This document shows, piece after piece, positions 8,130-14,670 of a stretch of 16,217 bases of DNA (position 1 is the stretch's first letter; every line of letters begins with the position of its first letter). Location: NCBI GenBank assembly GCA_964434955.1, contig CAYSXI010000122.1:1-16217 (forward strand), in the 5' to 3' direction. Source of the DNA: JANQLU01 sp964434955. GTDB taxonomy: Bacteria; Planctomycetota; Planctomycetia; Pirellulales; Pirellulaceae. A program made the translations under genes and the position numbers. The notes beneath the pieces were generated by a model. It saw nothing but the letters and a program-made list of their open reading frames with translations. It had not been told where the DNA came from and did no database searches.

Positions 8130-8149
8130 CAGGCAAACGGAAAGCCATG

Positions 8150-8166
8150 CTGCGACTGAGTCGCAG
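8150..8166 (+). repeat. Leader hairpin in the 5' UTR
   Basis: CTGCGAC and GTCGCAG form a perfect 7-bp stem with a TGA loop, followed by a GGGG run. It lies about 15 nt after the predicted transcription start and 35 nt before the start codon. It may stabilise the mRNA or affect translation; there is no T-run, so it is not a terminator. Confidence 0.4.
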
Positions 8167-8190
8167 GGGGCAATGGTTTCCATCGAATGC

Positions 8191-8194
8191 GGAG
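8191..8194 (+). promoter_or_regulatory. Shine-Dalgarno site that decides the start at 8202
   Basis: GGAG lies 7 nt before ATG 8202. The alternative in-frame ATG 8187 has no site at suitable spacing, so 8202 is preferred. Confidence 0.5.
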
Positions 8195-8201
8195 CTTCGA
8201 A

Positions 8202-9134
8202 ATGCAGAAGAACTTTGTTGCCAACTTGGCTATTTGGTTTGCAGTCGGAATCGCCTTCGTCTCAACTTCCAAAAAGACAGCGAACGCTCAAGGGATCGTT
8301 GTCGCGTCGCCGTTTAACACAATCGGCGATTCCTACTATGAAAACTTCGGCGTTAACTTTGGTTTTCATCTGAACAATGGCGCGCCGGGCGGTTCGCGAA
8401 TCGTTGGGATCTTTCCCAATGGACAGATCAATCCGAATGGGATTGTTTTCAATCAAGCTGGTTCCGCAGGAGCGATTCCGCCTTTTGGAGGTTATGATCC
8501 AGCCGCAAATGCGAATTTCGGATTTGGCCTGAGAAATCGTCGTGGCGGATTTTCGCTGGGACTCTCCCTGGGCAAGGGCAACACACGAACGGCGACGAAT
8601 CAAACTCCGATGGTGGTCGTACCCAATGGAGGAATCGGTTCGGTGACCAACGGTCAGTTTTCACCTTTTGTGACCAGCGTGACACCTTTTACTTTCGGAA
8701 ATGGCTACTCGCTGCCGTCGACTCCTTCAGTTCGGCCATCCATTTTCCGTTCAGGCGATCGGACGGGGGGAGGCGGACCCAGTTTCAATGGGATGAGTTA
8801 CGGCGCGATTCGCAGTGCCATGGCTCGCTTGCCCGACGAGACACGAAAGATCGATCGTTCGGACGCCAACATCGTTCCCGAAAACAGTACGGCACAGACC
8901 GCGGATGTCAGCGTTGAAAGAATCAAAGCCGAACGCCGGCAGCAGATGCAGGCCGAGAACGATACGCGGCAATCGGAGATTCGACGGTTGGTCGAACGCG
9001 CGGAATATCTCTTGAAAGAAGGCGATGTCGTCCTGGCGCGAACACAATATTACAAGGCCTCGCGGATCGCCAAGGGCGCGCAGCAAAAGGAATTGCGTTC
9101 CAAGTACGAGTCCCTGCGGAACCGTAAGCGTTAG
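8202..9134 (+). CDS. Exported Gly/Asn/Phe-rich protein with C-terminal helical segment, unknown function
   Basis: I do not recognise a named family. The 310-residue product begins with MQKNFVANLAIWFAVGIAFVSTSKKTANAQ, an export signal with likely cleavage after ANA near residue 29. Residues 30-200 are rich in Gly, Asn, Phe, Pro and Ser (for example FGFGLRNRRGGFSLGLSLG at 106-123), probably beta-rich or disordered. Residues 235-310 are charged and helical. Within them RAEYLLKEGDVVLARTQYYKASRIA resembles one TPR-like hairpin. The start is supported by a GGAG site. It has its own candidate promoter upstream and is followed by a 300-bp gap, so it is probably monocistronic. A cell-surface or periplasmic structural role is a guess. 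Confidence 0.75.
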   Translation: MQKNFVANLAIWFAVGIAFVSTSKKTANAQGIVVASPFNTIGDSYYENFGVNFGFHLNNGAPGGSRIVGIFPNGQINPNGIVFNQAGSAGAIPPFGGYDPAANANFGFGLRNRRGGFSLGLSLGKGNTRTATNQTPMVVVPNGGIGSVTNGQFSPFVTSVTPFTFGNGYSLPSTPSVRPSIFRSGDRTGGGGPSFNGMSYGAIRSAMARLPDETRKIDRSDANIVPENSTAQTADVSVERIKAERRQQMQAENDTRQSEIRRLVERAEYLLKEGDVVLARTQYYKASRIAKGAQQKELRSKYESLRNRKR

Positions 9135-9434
9135 TTGGCGTCCGGAATGGTTCGCACTTGCGCCGGCTGATACCAGCCTGCCGATCCGGTAATTTTCGCC
9201 GGCCATCCAATGCCAGGCGCAAACGGCCAGAATCAACCGGCCAAAACGAGCGGCCAAATTTGAGCTTCCAATCCCGTGATCAATACAAGCACGAAGCGCG
9301 AGCGAGTGGTTCACGCGCCATCAATACAAGCACGAAGCGCGAGCGAGTGGTTCATACCGGATAACATCCCCGAACACCCAACTTTTCCGCACTCACGTCC
9401 CAACCCAATCGAAAACAACCGATTGCACGAGCAC
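9135..9434. other. 300-bp non-coding stretch
   Basis: No convincing gene is present. The left part has several GCCGG/CGGCC clusters and a weak hairpin (GGCTG 9165-9169 with CAGCC 9174-9178). The middle carries the 34-bp direct repeat pair described separately. The right part, next to the PPK2 stop codon, has no recognisable terminator. Short open frames across the repeats are low-complexity read-through of the repeat units. Confidence 0.6.
9280..9354. repeat. 34-bp direct repeat, two copies, period 41 bp
   Basis: Copies at 9280-9313 and 9321-9354 are identical over 34 bp, start with TCAATACAAG and end with GAGTGGTTCA. The spacer between them is 7 bp (CGCGCCA). The core CACGAAGCGCGAGCGAGTG has partial dyad symmetry (CAC...GTG ends). 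It resembles a family of short interspersed intergenic repeats that I recall from planctomycete genomes; this was not checked. Two copies with a 7-bp spacer do not make a CRISPR array. Confidence 0.85.
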
Positions 9435-10262
9435 TCATTCCACCACGATTCCGCGCCAATCGCCTTGGGCGTCTGGAATCTTTGGATCCAACTCACGCAA
9501 CGTTTTCAAAAGCAACTCACTGACGATCAAGTTCCTAAACCATTTTCGATCGGCTGGAACGACATGCCAAGGCGCATGTTTTGTGTTGCATTTTGTGATC
9601 GCATCGCTGTAGGCCTCTTGGTACTGGTCCCAAAGTTTTCTTTCCTCGAGGTCTGCCGGGTTGAATTTCCAATGAGACCGGGGGTCGTCGATTCTTTCCT
9701 GAAGACGTTCCCGCTGTCGATCTTTGCCGACATGGAGACAGCACTTGACGATTTTTGTCCCGTTTTCAATCAGCATTTTTTCAAAGTCATTGATCTGGTC
9801 ATATCGCTGTTTCCAGACGTGTTTGGGAACCAGGCTATGCACGCGAACGATCAGGACGTCTTCATAGTGGGAGCGATTGAAGATTCCGATATGGCCTTTT
9901 CGGGGAATGTTTTTGTGGATGCGCCAAAGAAAATCGTGATCGAGTTCTTCTTCGCTGGGTTTCTTAAACGAAACGACTTTACAACTTCGCGGATTCACGC
10001 CCCGCATGACATTGCGAATCGTACTGTCCTTGCCAGCGGTATCCATTCCCTGGAGAACAAGCAAAACCGCTTGGCGATTTTCTGCATAAAGCGTCCTTGC
10101 GAGTTGCGCCATTTCCTCGACATTTTCCTCCATGCGCTGTTCCGCCAATTCTTTGTTCCATTCACCGACATCGGGCCGAGTCGGGATTTGGGTGAGATCG
10201 CATTTTTCACCGGGAGAAAACGCAACGGGCTTGGGGTCATGGAGAGGTTGGTGATTTGTCAT
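9435..10262 (-). CDS. PPK2-family polyphosphate:nucleotide phosphotransferase
   Basis: Transfers phosphate between polyphosphate and nucleotides in the cytoplasm. The 275-residue protein has the Walker A loop GMDTAGKDS at residues 72-80, the Walker B-type segment IGIFNRSHYEDVL at 125-137 and the PPK2 C-terminal block WKFNPADLEERKLWDQY...APWHVVPADRKWFRN at about 198-244. It is a single-domain enzyme of typical length. The C-terminal block looks most like class III-type PPK2 enzymes, which phosphorylate AMP and ADP; this subclass is inference. ATG 10262 is preferred; a TTG at 10298 would add 12 residues and no clear ribosome site supports either. It is divergent from the PQQ-type propeller gene and appears monocistronic, so the neighbours give no hint of the substrate. 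Confidence 0.93.
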   Translation of the reverse strand: MTNHQPLHDPKPVAFSPGEKCDLTQIPTRPDVGEWNKELAEQRMEENVEEMAQLARTLYAENRQAVLLVLQGMDTAGKDSTIRNVMRGVNPRSCKVVSFKKPSEEELDHDFLWRIHKNIPRKGHIGIFNRSHYEDVLIVRVHSLVPKHVWKQRYDQINDFEKMLIENGTKIVKCCLHVGKDRQRERLQERIDDPRSHWKFNPADLEERKLWDQYQEAYSDAITKCNTKHAPWHVVPADRKWFRNLIVSELLLKTLRELDPKIPDAQGDWRGIVVE

Positions 10263-10419
10263 GCTGTTAACATTCTTGATTGAGACTGGATGGTACAAGT
10301 ATTTCTCAAAAAAGCGATCATTTGAAGAGATTTGCTCGGCACCAGTTTGAAATCGGCACGGTTAAATCGAAGATTGACTTTTGGCGCACCCGTTTTTGCT
10401 TATTCGGTCTATTTTCATC

Positions 10420-10425
10420 AGGGGA
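10420..10425 (+). promoter_or_regulatory. Strong Shine-Dalgarno site fixing the start at 10432
   Basis: AGGGGA lies 6 nt before ATG 10432, the best ribosome site in the window. It selects this ATG over the in-frame TTG at 10381, and the export signal begins correctly from it. Confidence 0.6.
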
Positions 10426-10431
10426 TTATCA

Positions 10432-11796
10432 ATGGGTCAGAAATCGGTATTTTTGACGGTCGCGCTATCCATGAGTTGCGTGCTATCCATGAGCTCGTTG
10501 GTTGGCACTTCCTATGCACAGGAATGGGCAGGCTTTCGCGGACCGCAAGGGAGTGGAGTGCAGAAAGCAGCGAAAGGGTTGCCTGCCGAGTTTGGCGAAA
10601 AAAAGAACTTGGTCTGGAAATTCAAAATGCCCGGTCCTGGCGCGTCTTGCCCGATTGTTGTCGGAGACCGAGTGTTTGTCACGTGCTGGACCGGTTATGG
10701 AACCGAAGGAGCCAACTCAGGAAAAAAAGAGGACTTGAAACGTCACCTGGTTTGTGTTGACCTGTCCTCAGGCCAAGAAAAGTGGCGTTCCACCGTCGAT
10801 GCGGTGCTACCGGAAGATACCTACGCCAGCATGATGTTGGAACATGGGTTTGCATCCCATACGCCGGTAAGTGACGGAAAGCAGGTGTTTGCTTTCTTCG
10901 GCAAAAGCGGCGTCTACGCCTACGATCTTGACGGAAAAGAACTTTGGAACAAAAGCGTTGGAACAAAATTGAATCAGCGTCGTTGGGGATCGGCCTGCAG
11001 TCCCATTCTGTACAAGGATCTGTTGATTGTTTTGGCTTCGGCCGAAAATGACTCGCTGGTTGCTCTTAACAAGAAAGATGGCAAAGTCGCGTGGGAGCAA
11101 AACTACCAGGCGTTCTCTGGCAACTGGTCCACTCCCTTGATGGCCAAAGTGGACGACAAAAAATCGGATTTAGTCGTGGCTGTCTCGGACGAGGTGTGGG
11201 GATTGAATCCGCAAAACGGCAAACTTCGCTGGTATGTTTCGACCGAAGGCGGCGGTGGTGGTTTTGGACGTGGTCAAACAATCAGCTCCAGTTTTGCGTA
11301 CGATGGCGAGACGATTGTTCATGTGGGTGGGCGTAGTGGAAAGTCGACCGCATTCAAGGCCGGCGGTTCGGACGACATCGAGAAGAGTCATGTCGTATGG
11401 TCAAACGGCTCCACAGGCGGGCATTCATCTCCTGTCCTGCATGATGGATTGGTCTATTCGGTGGCCCGTCGGGTTCTGAATTGCATGGACGCAAAGTCCG
11501 GCGAGAAGATCTATCAGGAACGCCTACCGACCGTAAAGCGAGAAGGGGCATCAAGTGGTGGCGGAAGAAGACGCGGCGGAGATGATTACGCTTCACCGGT
11601 TATTGGCGATGGAAAGCTCTTTTACGTCACGAGAAAAGGCGATATCCATGTATTTCAGGTCGGCAGAGAAGCGAAACTTTTGGCCTCAAATCGATTCGAG
11701 GGGGACAACGGCGACTTCAGCGCGACACCTGCGATCACGAAAGATCGAATTCTGATTCGTTCCAGCAACTATCTTTATTGTGTCGGAACCAAATGA
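10432..11796 (+). CDS. Exported PQQ-type beta-propeller repeat protein (BamB/PQQ_2-like)
   Basis: A 454-residue protein with signal peptide MGQKSVFLTVALSMSCVLSMSSLVGTSYAQ; cleavage is likely near residue 28-30. It then has repeated propeller blades with the pattern 'Asp/Asn-x-x-x-Gly-x-x-x-Trp': CVDLSSGQEKW (108-118), AYDLDGKELW (163-172), ALNKKDGKVAW (211-221), GLNPQNGKLRW (257-267), CMDAKSGEKIY (351-361). The opening EWAGFRGPQGSGV is typical of planctomycete PQQ-like propellers. None of the residues of a true quinoprotein dehydrogenase is evident, so it is more likely a scaffold or binding protein outside the cytoplasm. Two Gly-rich loops stand out: EGGGGGFGRG (272-281) and EGASSGGGRRRGGDD (371-385). 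The gene ends in a strong terminator and looks monocistronic. Confidence 0.9.
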   Translation: MGQKSVFLTVALSMSCVLSMSSLVGTSYAQEWAGFRGPQGSGVQKAAKGLPAEFGEKKNLVWKFKMPGPGASCPIVVGDRVFVTCWTGYGTEGANSGKKEDLKRHLVCVDLSSGQEKWRSTVDAVLPEDTYASMMLEHGFASHTPVSDGKQVFAFFGKSGVYAYDLDGKELWNKSVGTKLNQRRWGSACSPILYKDLLIVLASAENDSLVALNKKDGKVAWEQNYQAFSGNWSTPLMAKVDDKKSDLVVAVSDEVWGLNPQNGKLRWYVSTEGGGGGFGRGQTISSSFAYDGETIVHVGGRSGKSTAFKAGGSDDIEKSHVVWSNGSTGGHSSPVLHDGLVYSVARRVLNCMDAKSGEKIYQERLPTVKREGASSGGGRRRGGDDYASPVIGDGKLFYVTRKGDIHVFQVGREAKLLASNRFEGDNGDFSATPAITKDRILIRSSNYLYCVGTK

Positions 11797-11823
11797 TCCA
11801 AGGAATTGGCAGGTCTTGCGAAT

Positions 11824-11859
11824 AATGGGCGGTCCTGTTTATGGGGCCGCCCATTTTTT
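11824..11859 (+). terminator. Rho-independent terminator after the propeller gene
   Basis: AATGGGCGGTCC (11824-11835) pairs with GGGGCCGCCCATT (11843-11855) to give a stem of about 12 bp with one G-T pair and a loop of about 8 nt. Six T residues follow at 11854-11859. It lies 28 bp after the stop codon. Confidence 0.85.
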
Positions 11860-11892
11860 CGGACTGGCTCATTTCGAGCCGCATGGGACAGC

Positions 11893-12144
11893 ATGATCAA
11901 AATCGGCATTGTTTTCGCAACGTTGGTGGCCTTGATCGTTGCCGGTTTTTTTCTTCATCGATTTTGTTTGCAACTGGAAGCGAGAGGCTACATTTACTAC
12001 CGCAATCGGCCCGAGTCCGGAGCGATTTCTGGGGCCATGCGAGAATTGGATCAGTTGGTCCGCCCGAGCACGGAACATACGATTCAGGCGGAGGAAAATT
12101 TGTATGCCAAGGAAGATGACGAGCAGGGTGGCGAGGATTTGTAG
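11893..12144 (+). CDS. Small single-helix membrane protein, unknown function
   Basis: Not recognised as a named family. The 83-residue product starts MIKIGIVFATLVALIVAGFFLHRFCLQLEARGYIYYRNRPE. There is one membrane helix at about residues 4-22, followed by a conserved-looking EARGYIYYRNRPESG segment and an acidic C-terminus (NLYAKEDDEQGGEDL). ATG 11893 is chosen because it starts exactly at the membrane segment; GGGA lies 4 nt upstream. In-frame codons further upstream would read through the preceding terminator hairpin. It is the next gene after that terminator, so it needs its own promoter, which I could not identify. A small membrane-anchored adaptor is a guess. Confidence 0.6.
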   Translation: MIKIGIVFATLVALIVAGFFLHRFCLQLEARGYIYYRNRPESGAISGAMRELDQLVRPSTEHTIQAEENLYAKEDDEQGGEDL

Positions 12145-12222
12145 GTCCTGGTCAGCTACTCAAGCCGAAATCTTGAACTAAGATAGACGGCTTTTCCGAC
12201 ATGCAACTTGACGATCAGACCC

Positions 12223-13056
12223 ATGGCCAAGTCGAAAAGCTCGAAGGGCAAAACGCTCGCCGAACAGTATCATAAGTACGATCTCTATCAAAAATCCGTG
12301 CAGTCGCCCGAGCACGAAGTTGAATTCTTTGACCAGGTTTACAACGAGGCCTTTGGCCGCAAACCGATTTCGCTACGTGAGGATTTCTGTGGCACGTTTG
12401 CCATTTGCTGCGAGTGGGTCAAATCGGGACGGAATCGCGTTTCGACAGGAGTTGACCTGGATCCAGAACCGCTTGAGTGGGGCAAGGAAAACAACTACGG
12501 CCAGCTGACCGATGCGCAGAAAAAACGCGTTCGGATCATTCAGCAGGATGTCCGAAAGATAAATCGGCCTCAGGTCGACGTGTTGGCAGCTCAAAATTTT
12601 TCATTTTGGATTTTTAAAACACGGGCCGAAGTCGTTGAGTACTTCAAGATTGCCCGTGCAAATCTGAAGAAAGACGGAGTCATGGTCATGGATATGATGG
12701 GCGGCTCCGATTGCTTTGTTGAAGATCATACTGACAAGCGGACAATCGTTAAGGGCAAGCGCGGCTTCAAATACTATTGGCATCAGGCGAAGTTTGACCC
12801 GATCACCCACGACACGAGTTTCTACATCAGCTTCAAGTTCAAAGACGGCAGTCGTTTCAAAAACGCATTTGAATATCACTGGCGATTTTGGTCGACGCCT
12901 GAGGTACGTGAAATGCTGGAGGAAGCTGGCTTCTCAGAGAGCCATGTTTACTGGGAGGACACCGATGAAGACGGTGAAGACTTGGGAACATGGTCACGTG
13001 CCACAACCGCGCGCAACAATCCAAGCTGGATTAGTTACCTGGTGGCGATCAAATGA
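12223..13056 (+). CDS. Class I SAM-dependent methyltransferase
   Basis: A 277-residue cytoplasmic enzyme with a Rossmann-type fold. Motif I appears as REDFCGTFAICCEW (residues 52-65), where the usual acidic-Gly-x-Gly loop is replaced by Asp-Phe-Cys-Gly-Thr. Motif II is GVDLDPEPLEWG (76-87), whose Asp probably contacts the SAM ribose. RIIQQDVRKI (104-113) fits motif III. VDVLAAQNFSFWIF (118-131) and LKKDGVMVMDMMGG (148-161) fit motifs IV and V. The C-terminal half (GFKYYWHQAKFDPITHD..., FEYHWRFWSTPEVREMLEEAGF) matches small-molecule-type methyltransferases. ATG 12223 is preferred; TTG 12208 would add five residues and no good ribosome site exists for either. The substrate is unknown. It is convergent with the acyltransferase gene, with a tandem repeat between them. 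Confidence 0.88.
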   Translation: MAKSKSSKGKTLAEQYHKYDLYQKSVQSPEHEVEFFDQVYNEAFGRKPISLREDFCGTFAICCEWVKSGRNRVSTGVDLDPEPLEWGKENNYGQLTDAQKKRVRIIQQDVRKINRPQVDVLAAQNFSFWIFKTRAEVVEYFKIARANLKKDGVMVMDMMGGSDCFVEDHTDKRTIVKGKRGFKYYWHQAKFDPITHDTSFYISFKFKDGSRFKNAFEYHWRFWSTPEVREMLEEAGFSESHVYWEDTDEDGEDLGTWSRATTARNNPSWISYLVAIK

Positions 13057-13076
13057 TGGTCCGTTGAAACGGATTT

Positions 13077-13127
13077 GGATCGGTGCTGGAAATGGATCGG
13101 TGCTGGAAATGGATCGGTGCTGGAAAA
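13077..13127. repeat. 17-bp tandem repeat, three copies
   Basis: The unit GGATCGGTGCTGGAAAT occurs at 13077-13093, 13094-13110 and 13111-13127; the last base of copy three is A instead of T. The array fills the 80-bp gap between two convergent genes. The unit length is not a multiple of three, so it is not coding in a constant frame. Such a minisatellite is likely to vary in copy number between strains (inference). Confidence 0.9.
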
Positions 13128-13136
13128 TGGAACGGC

Positions 13137-13922
13137 TCAGGCTGCTTCGCTCTTCGTTTGCGCCCCTTCAAGTTTCTGCTGTTCAAGCATTCGCTTTACT
13201 TCTTCGAGGATCGGGCCATTCAACGCGCTTAGAGTTTCTTCGACCATTCGTGACGCCGGCCGGCCATCGAGAATCCGATGATCGAACGTGTATAGAAAGT
13301 AGCTTTGGCCCTTTCGCGGCATGTGATCGACGGCAACGATCGTGGATGCTGGCCCAAGCGTCTTGACGCCCTTGGTTTTCCCCATGCACGAGATGCTCAT
13401 GCCAAACGTGCCCATATTGCTTACCCGTTTTTTGGGAAAAGCTCCAAATAGGGCCCACCAGACAAATCGTCGAAAGAGCGAGGGGCATCTCGCAAACGCA
13501 ATTTGGTGGCGGAATTGTTTGACTTCGTCGATTTCGCAGCGACGGAAATGCTCGAACTGTTCGTGCAATTCCATCAAGGTGCGCGACTCGGGATTGGTGA
13601 ACCGGGCAAATACCAGCCGCGTTTCATCCCGGTATTCTTTTCCAAGCGTCAAGAAACAGACGTTGTCATCATGTTGATAAAGATGCGGCCAGGGAAAGGG
13701 AACGTAGACTTGGCGGAGTTCAGGATTTTCTCGCGCGACAATCGAGTAAGCTTTCATGAAAATAATGTTCCAAGAAAGCTTGGGGCGAAGCTGTTTTCGC
13801 AGTCGGCTTAACTCCGCCAGGTCCATGTCGCGAACGACGCTGGCCATTGGCATTTTGGCAGCAACGCGGATAACGTCGTCAACCAAACGGCGACCATTCG
13901 AAAGTCCAATTCGTATTCCCAT
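13137..13922 (-). CDS. Stand-alone 2-oxoacid dehydrogenase E2-type acyltransferase domain protein
   Basis: A 261-residue protein matching the catalytic core of dihydrolipoamide acyltransferases (chloramphenicol acetyltransferase-like fold). The active-site motif DHRILDGRPA is at 214-223, with His215 and Asp219 in the expected places. VSNMGTFGMSISCMG (167-181) corresponds to the E2 core strand before the active site. The N-terminal part (MPMASVVRDMDLAELSRLRKQL) resembles the start of the catalytic domain. No lipoyl domain, linker or E1/E3-binding domain is present, and no E1 or E3 gene is nearby. The start is ATG 13922; a longer frame upstream would read through the SixA terminator. It lies 115 bp downstream of the SixA-like gene on the same strand. 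The acyl substrate is unknown, and a role outside the classical complex is likely (inference). Confidence 0.85.
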   Translation of the reverse strand: MGIRIGLSNGRRLVDDVIRVAAKMPMASVVRDMDLAELSRLRKQLRPKLSWNIIFMKAYSIVARENPELRQVYVPFPWPHLYQHDDNVCFLTLGKEYRDETRLVFARFTNPESRTLMELHEQFEHFRRCEIDEVKQFRHQIAFARCPSLFRRFVWWALFGAFPKKRVSNMGTFGMSISCMGKTKGVKTLGPASTIVAVDHMPRKGQSYFLYTFDHRILDGRPASRMVEETLSALNGPILEEVKRMLEQQKLEGAQTKSEAA

Positions 13923-13956
13923 GATTCCATTCTCGGGCACAGAACATGATTTGGTT

Positions 13957-13985
13957 ATGCTATCAAATTCGCACAGACTACCCAA
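13957..13985 (-). promoter_or_regulatory. Candidate promoter for the acyltransferase gene
   Basis: On the minus strand TTGGGT (13980-13985) and TAGCAT (13957-13962) are 17 bp apart, with TGA forming an extended -10. Each hexamer matches four of six consensus bases. It lies between the SixA terminator and the start codon at 13922, giving a short leader. Confidence 0.35.
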
Positions 13986-14002
13986 CATCGATTTGAGAGG
14001 GG

Positions 14003-14032
14003 AAAAGGCGGGCCTAAACGAGTCCGCCCGCT
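14003..14032 (-). terminator. Rho-independent terminator after the SixA-like gene
   Basis: On the minus strand GCGGGC (14031-14026) pairs with GCCCGC (14013-14008), with a loop of about 12 nt, and the stem is followed by C and TTTT (14006-14003). It begins 5 bp after the stop codon at 14038. It separates the phosphatase from the acyltransferase gene, so the two may be independent transcripts. Confidence 0.7.
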
Positions 14033-14037
14033 TGTTC

Positions 14038-14532
14038 TTAGTCGTCGATTTCTTTCGGACGCCAGATATCCAATAACTGGCCGTCCGCTTGATCGATATC
14101 TTCCCAATCCGTGATTGGTAGCGAGACGTTGGCAATCGCCGCGGTGGGCATGGTTTCAAACTCGCCTGTCAGGTGTTCGACCAGATTTTCGAGACCCGGG
14201 TTATGGCCAATGACCATGCAGCGATCGATCGTAACGGAAAGTACTTTCAGCGCGCGAAAGTAATCGCGAGGCGAGCCATGGTACAGATAGTCATGAAATC
14301 GTATCTCGCTTTGATAGGCGGAGCTTTCGGCCACCATTTCCGCTGTCGATTTGGCCCGGTTGGCGGTGGAGCTGAGAATCAGATCAGGTGTCAATTCCTT
14401 TTCTTGAATCCATTTACCCATCCGGGGCGCGTCTTGAATTCCGCGGTCATTGAGTGGGCGATCAAAATCATCAAGGCTGCTATTGGCCCAGCTTGATTTC
14501 GCGTGTCTCATGATTAACAGGTTTTTTCTCAC
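14038..14532 (-). CDS. SixA-like phosphohistidine phosphatase (histidine phosphatase superfamily)
   Basis: Cytoplasmic phosphatase of 164 residues, the usual SixA length. It begins RKNLLIMRHAKSSWA with the catalytic RHA motif (His10, Arg9). LNDRGIQDAPRMGKWI follows at 28-42, SSTANRAKSTAEMV at 54-67 has the second conserved Arg, and MVIGHNPGLENLVEHLTG at 106-122 has the second active-site His110. The start is GTG 14532 because the first beta strand begins directly after it; extension to TTG 14637 would add 35 residues without family similarity. No good ribosome site is visible. SixA removes phosphate from HPt histidines in E. coli; whether this relative acts on protein or a small molecule is unknown. 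It is divergent from the FAD oxidase, with 138 bp between the starts. Confidence 0.9.
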   Translation of the reverse strand: MRKNLLIMRHAKSSWANSSLDDFDRPLNDRGIQDAPRMGKWIQEKELTPDLILSSTANRAKSTAEMVAESSAYQSEIRFHDYLYHGSPRDYFRALKVLSVTIDRCMVIGHNPGLENLVEHLTGEFETMPTAAIANVSLPITDWEDIDQADGQLLDIWRPKEIDD

Positions 14533-14670
14533 GGGACTTTGCCGATTATTAGGGCATTGGGAGAATCTGTGGGCTTGAATTTTACGGCGGGGTAATCGCA
14601 AAATCCATTTAGGGATACGATGAATCCCAACGATCAATCATAATGGCATGTTTGCCAAGAAATACAAAGT

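Noticed and set aside
8751..9314. 187-codon open frame on the minus strand
   Set aside because: It overlaps the exported Gly/Asn-rich gene and reads through the direct repeat; no ribosome site or family similarity.
9280..9354. CRISPR array
   Set aside because: Only two repeats with a 7-bp spacer and no cas genes nearby.
9276..10283. 335-codon open frame on the plus strand
   Set aside because: It lies antisense to the PPK2 gene, whose Walker motifs and family blocks are unmistakable; the plus-strand product has no recognisable domain and begins in the direct repeats.
10374..10403. Promoter for the propeller gene starting at TTGACT
   Set aside because: The -35 is good but no -10-like hexamer occurs at 16-18 bp spacing.
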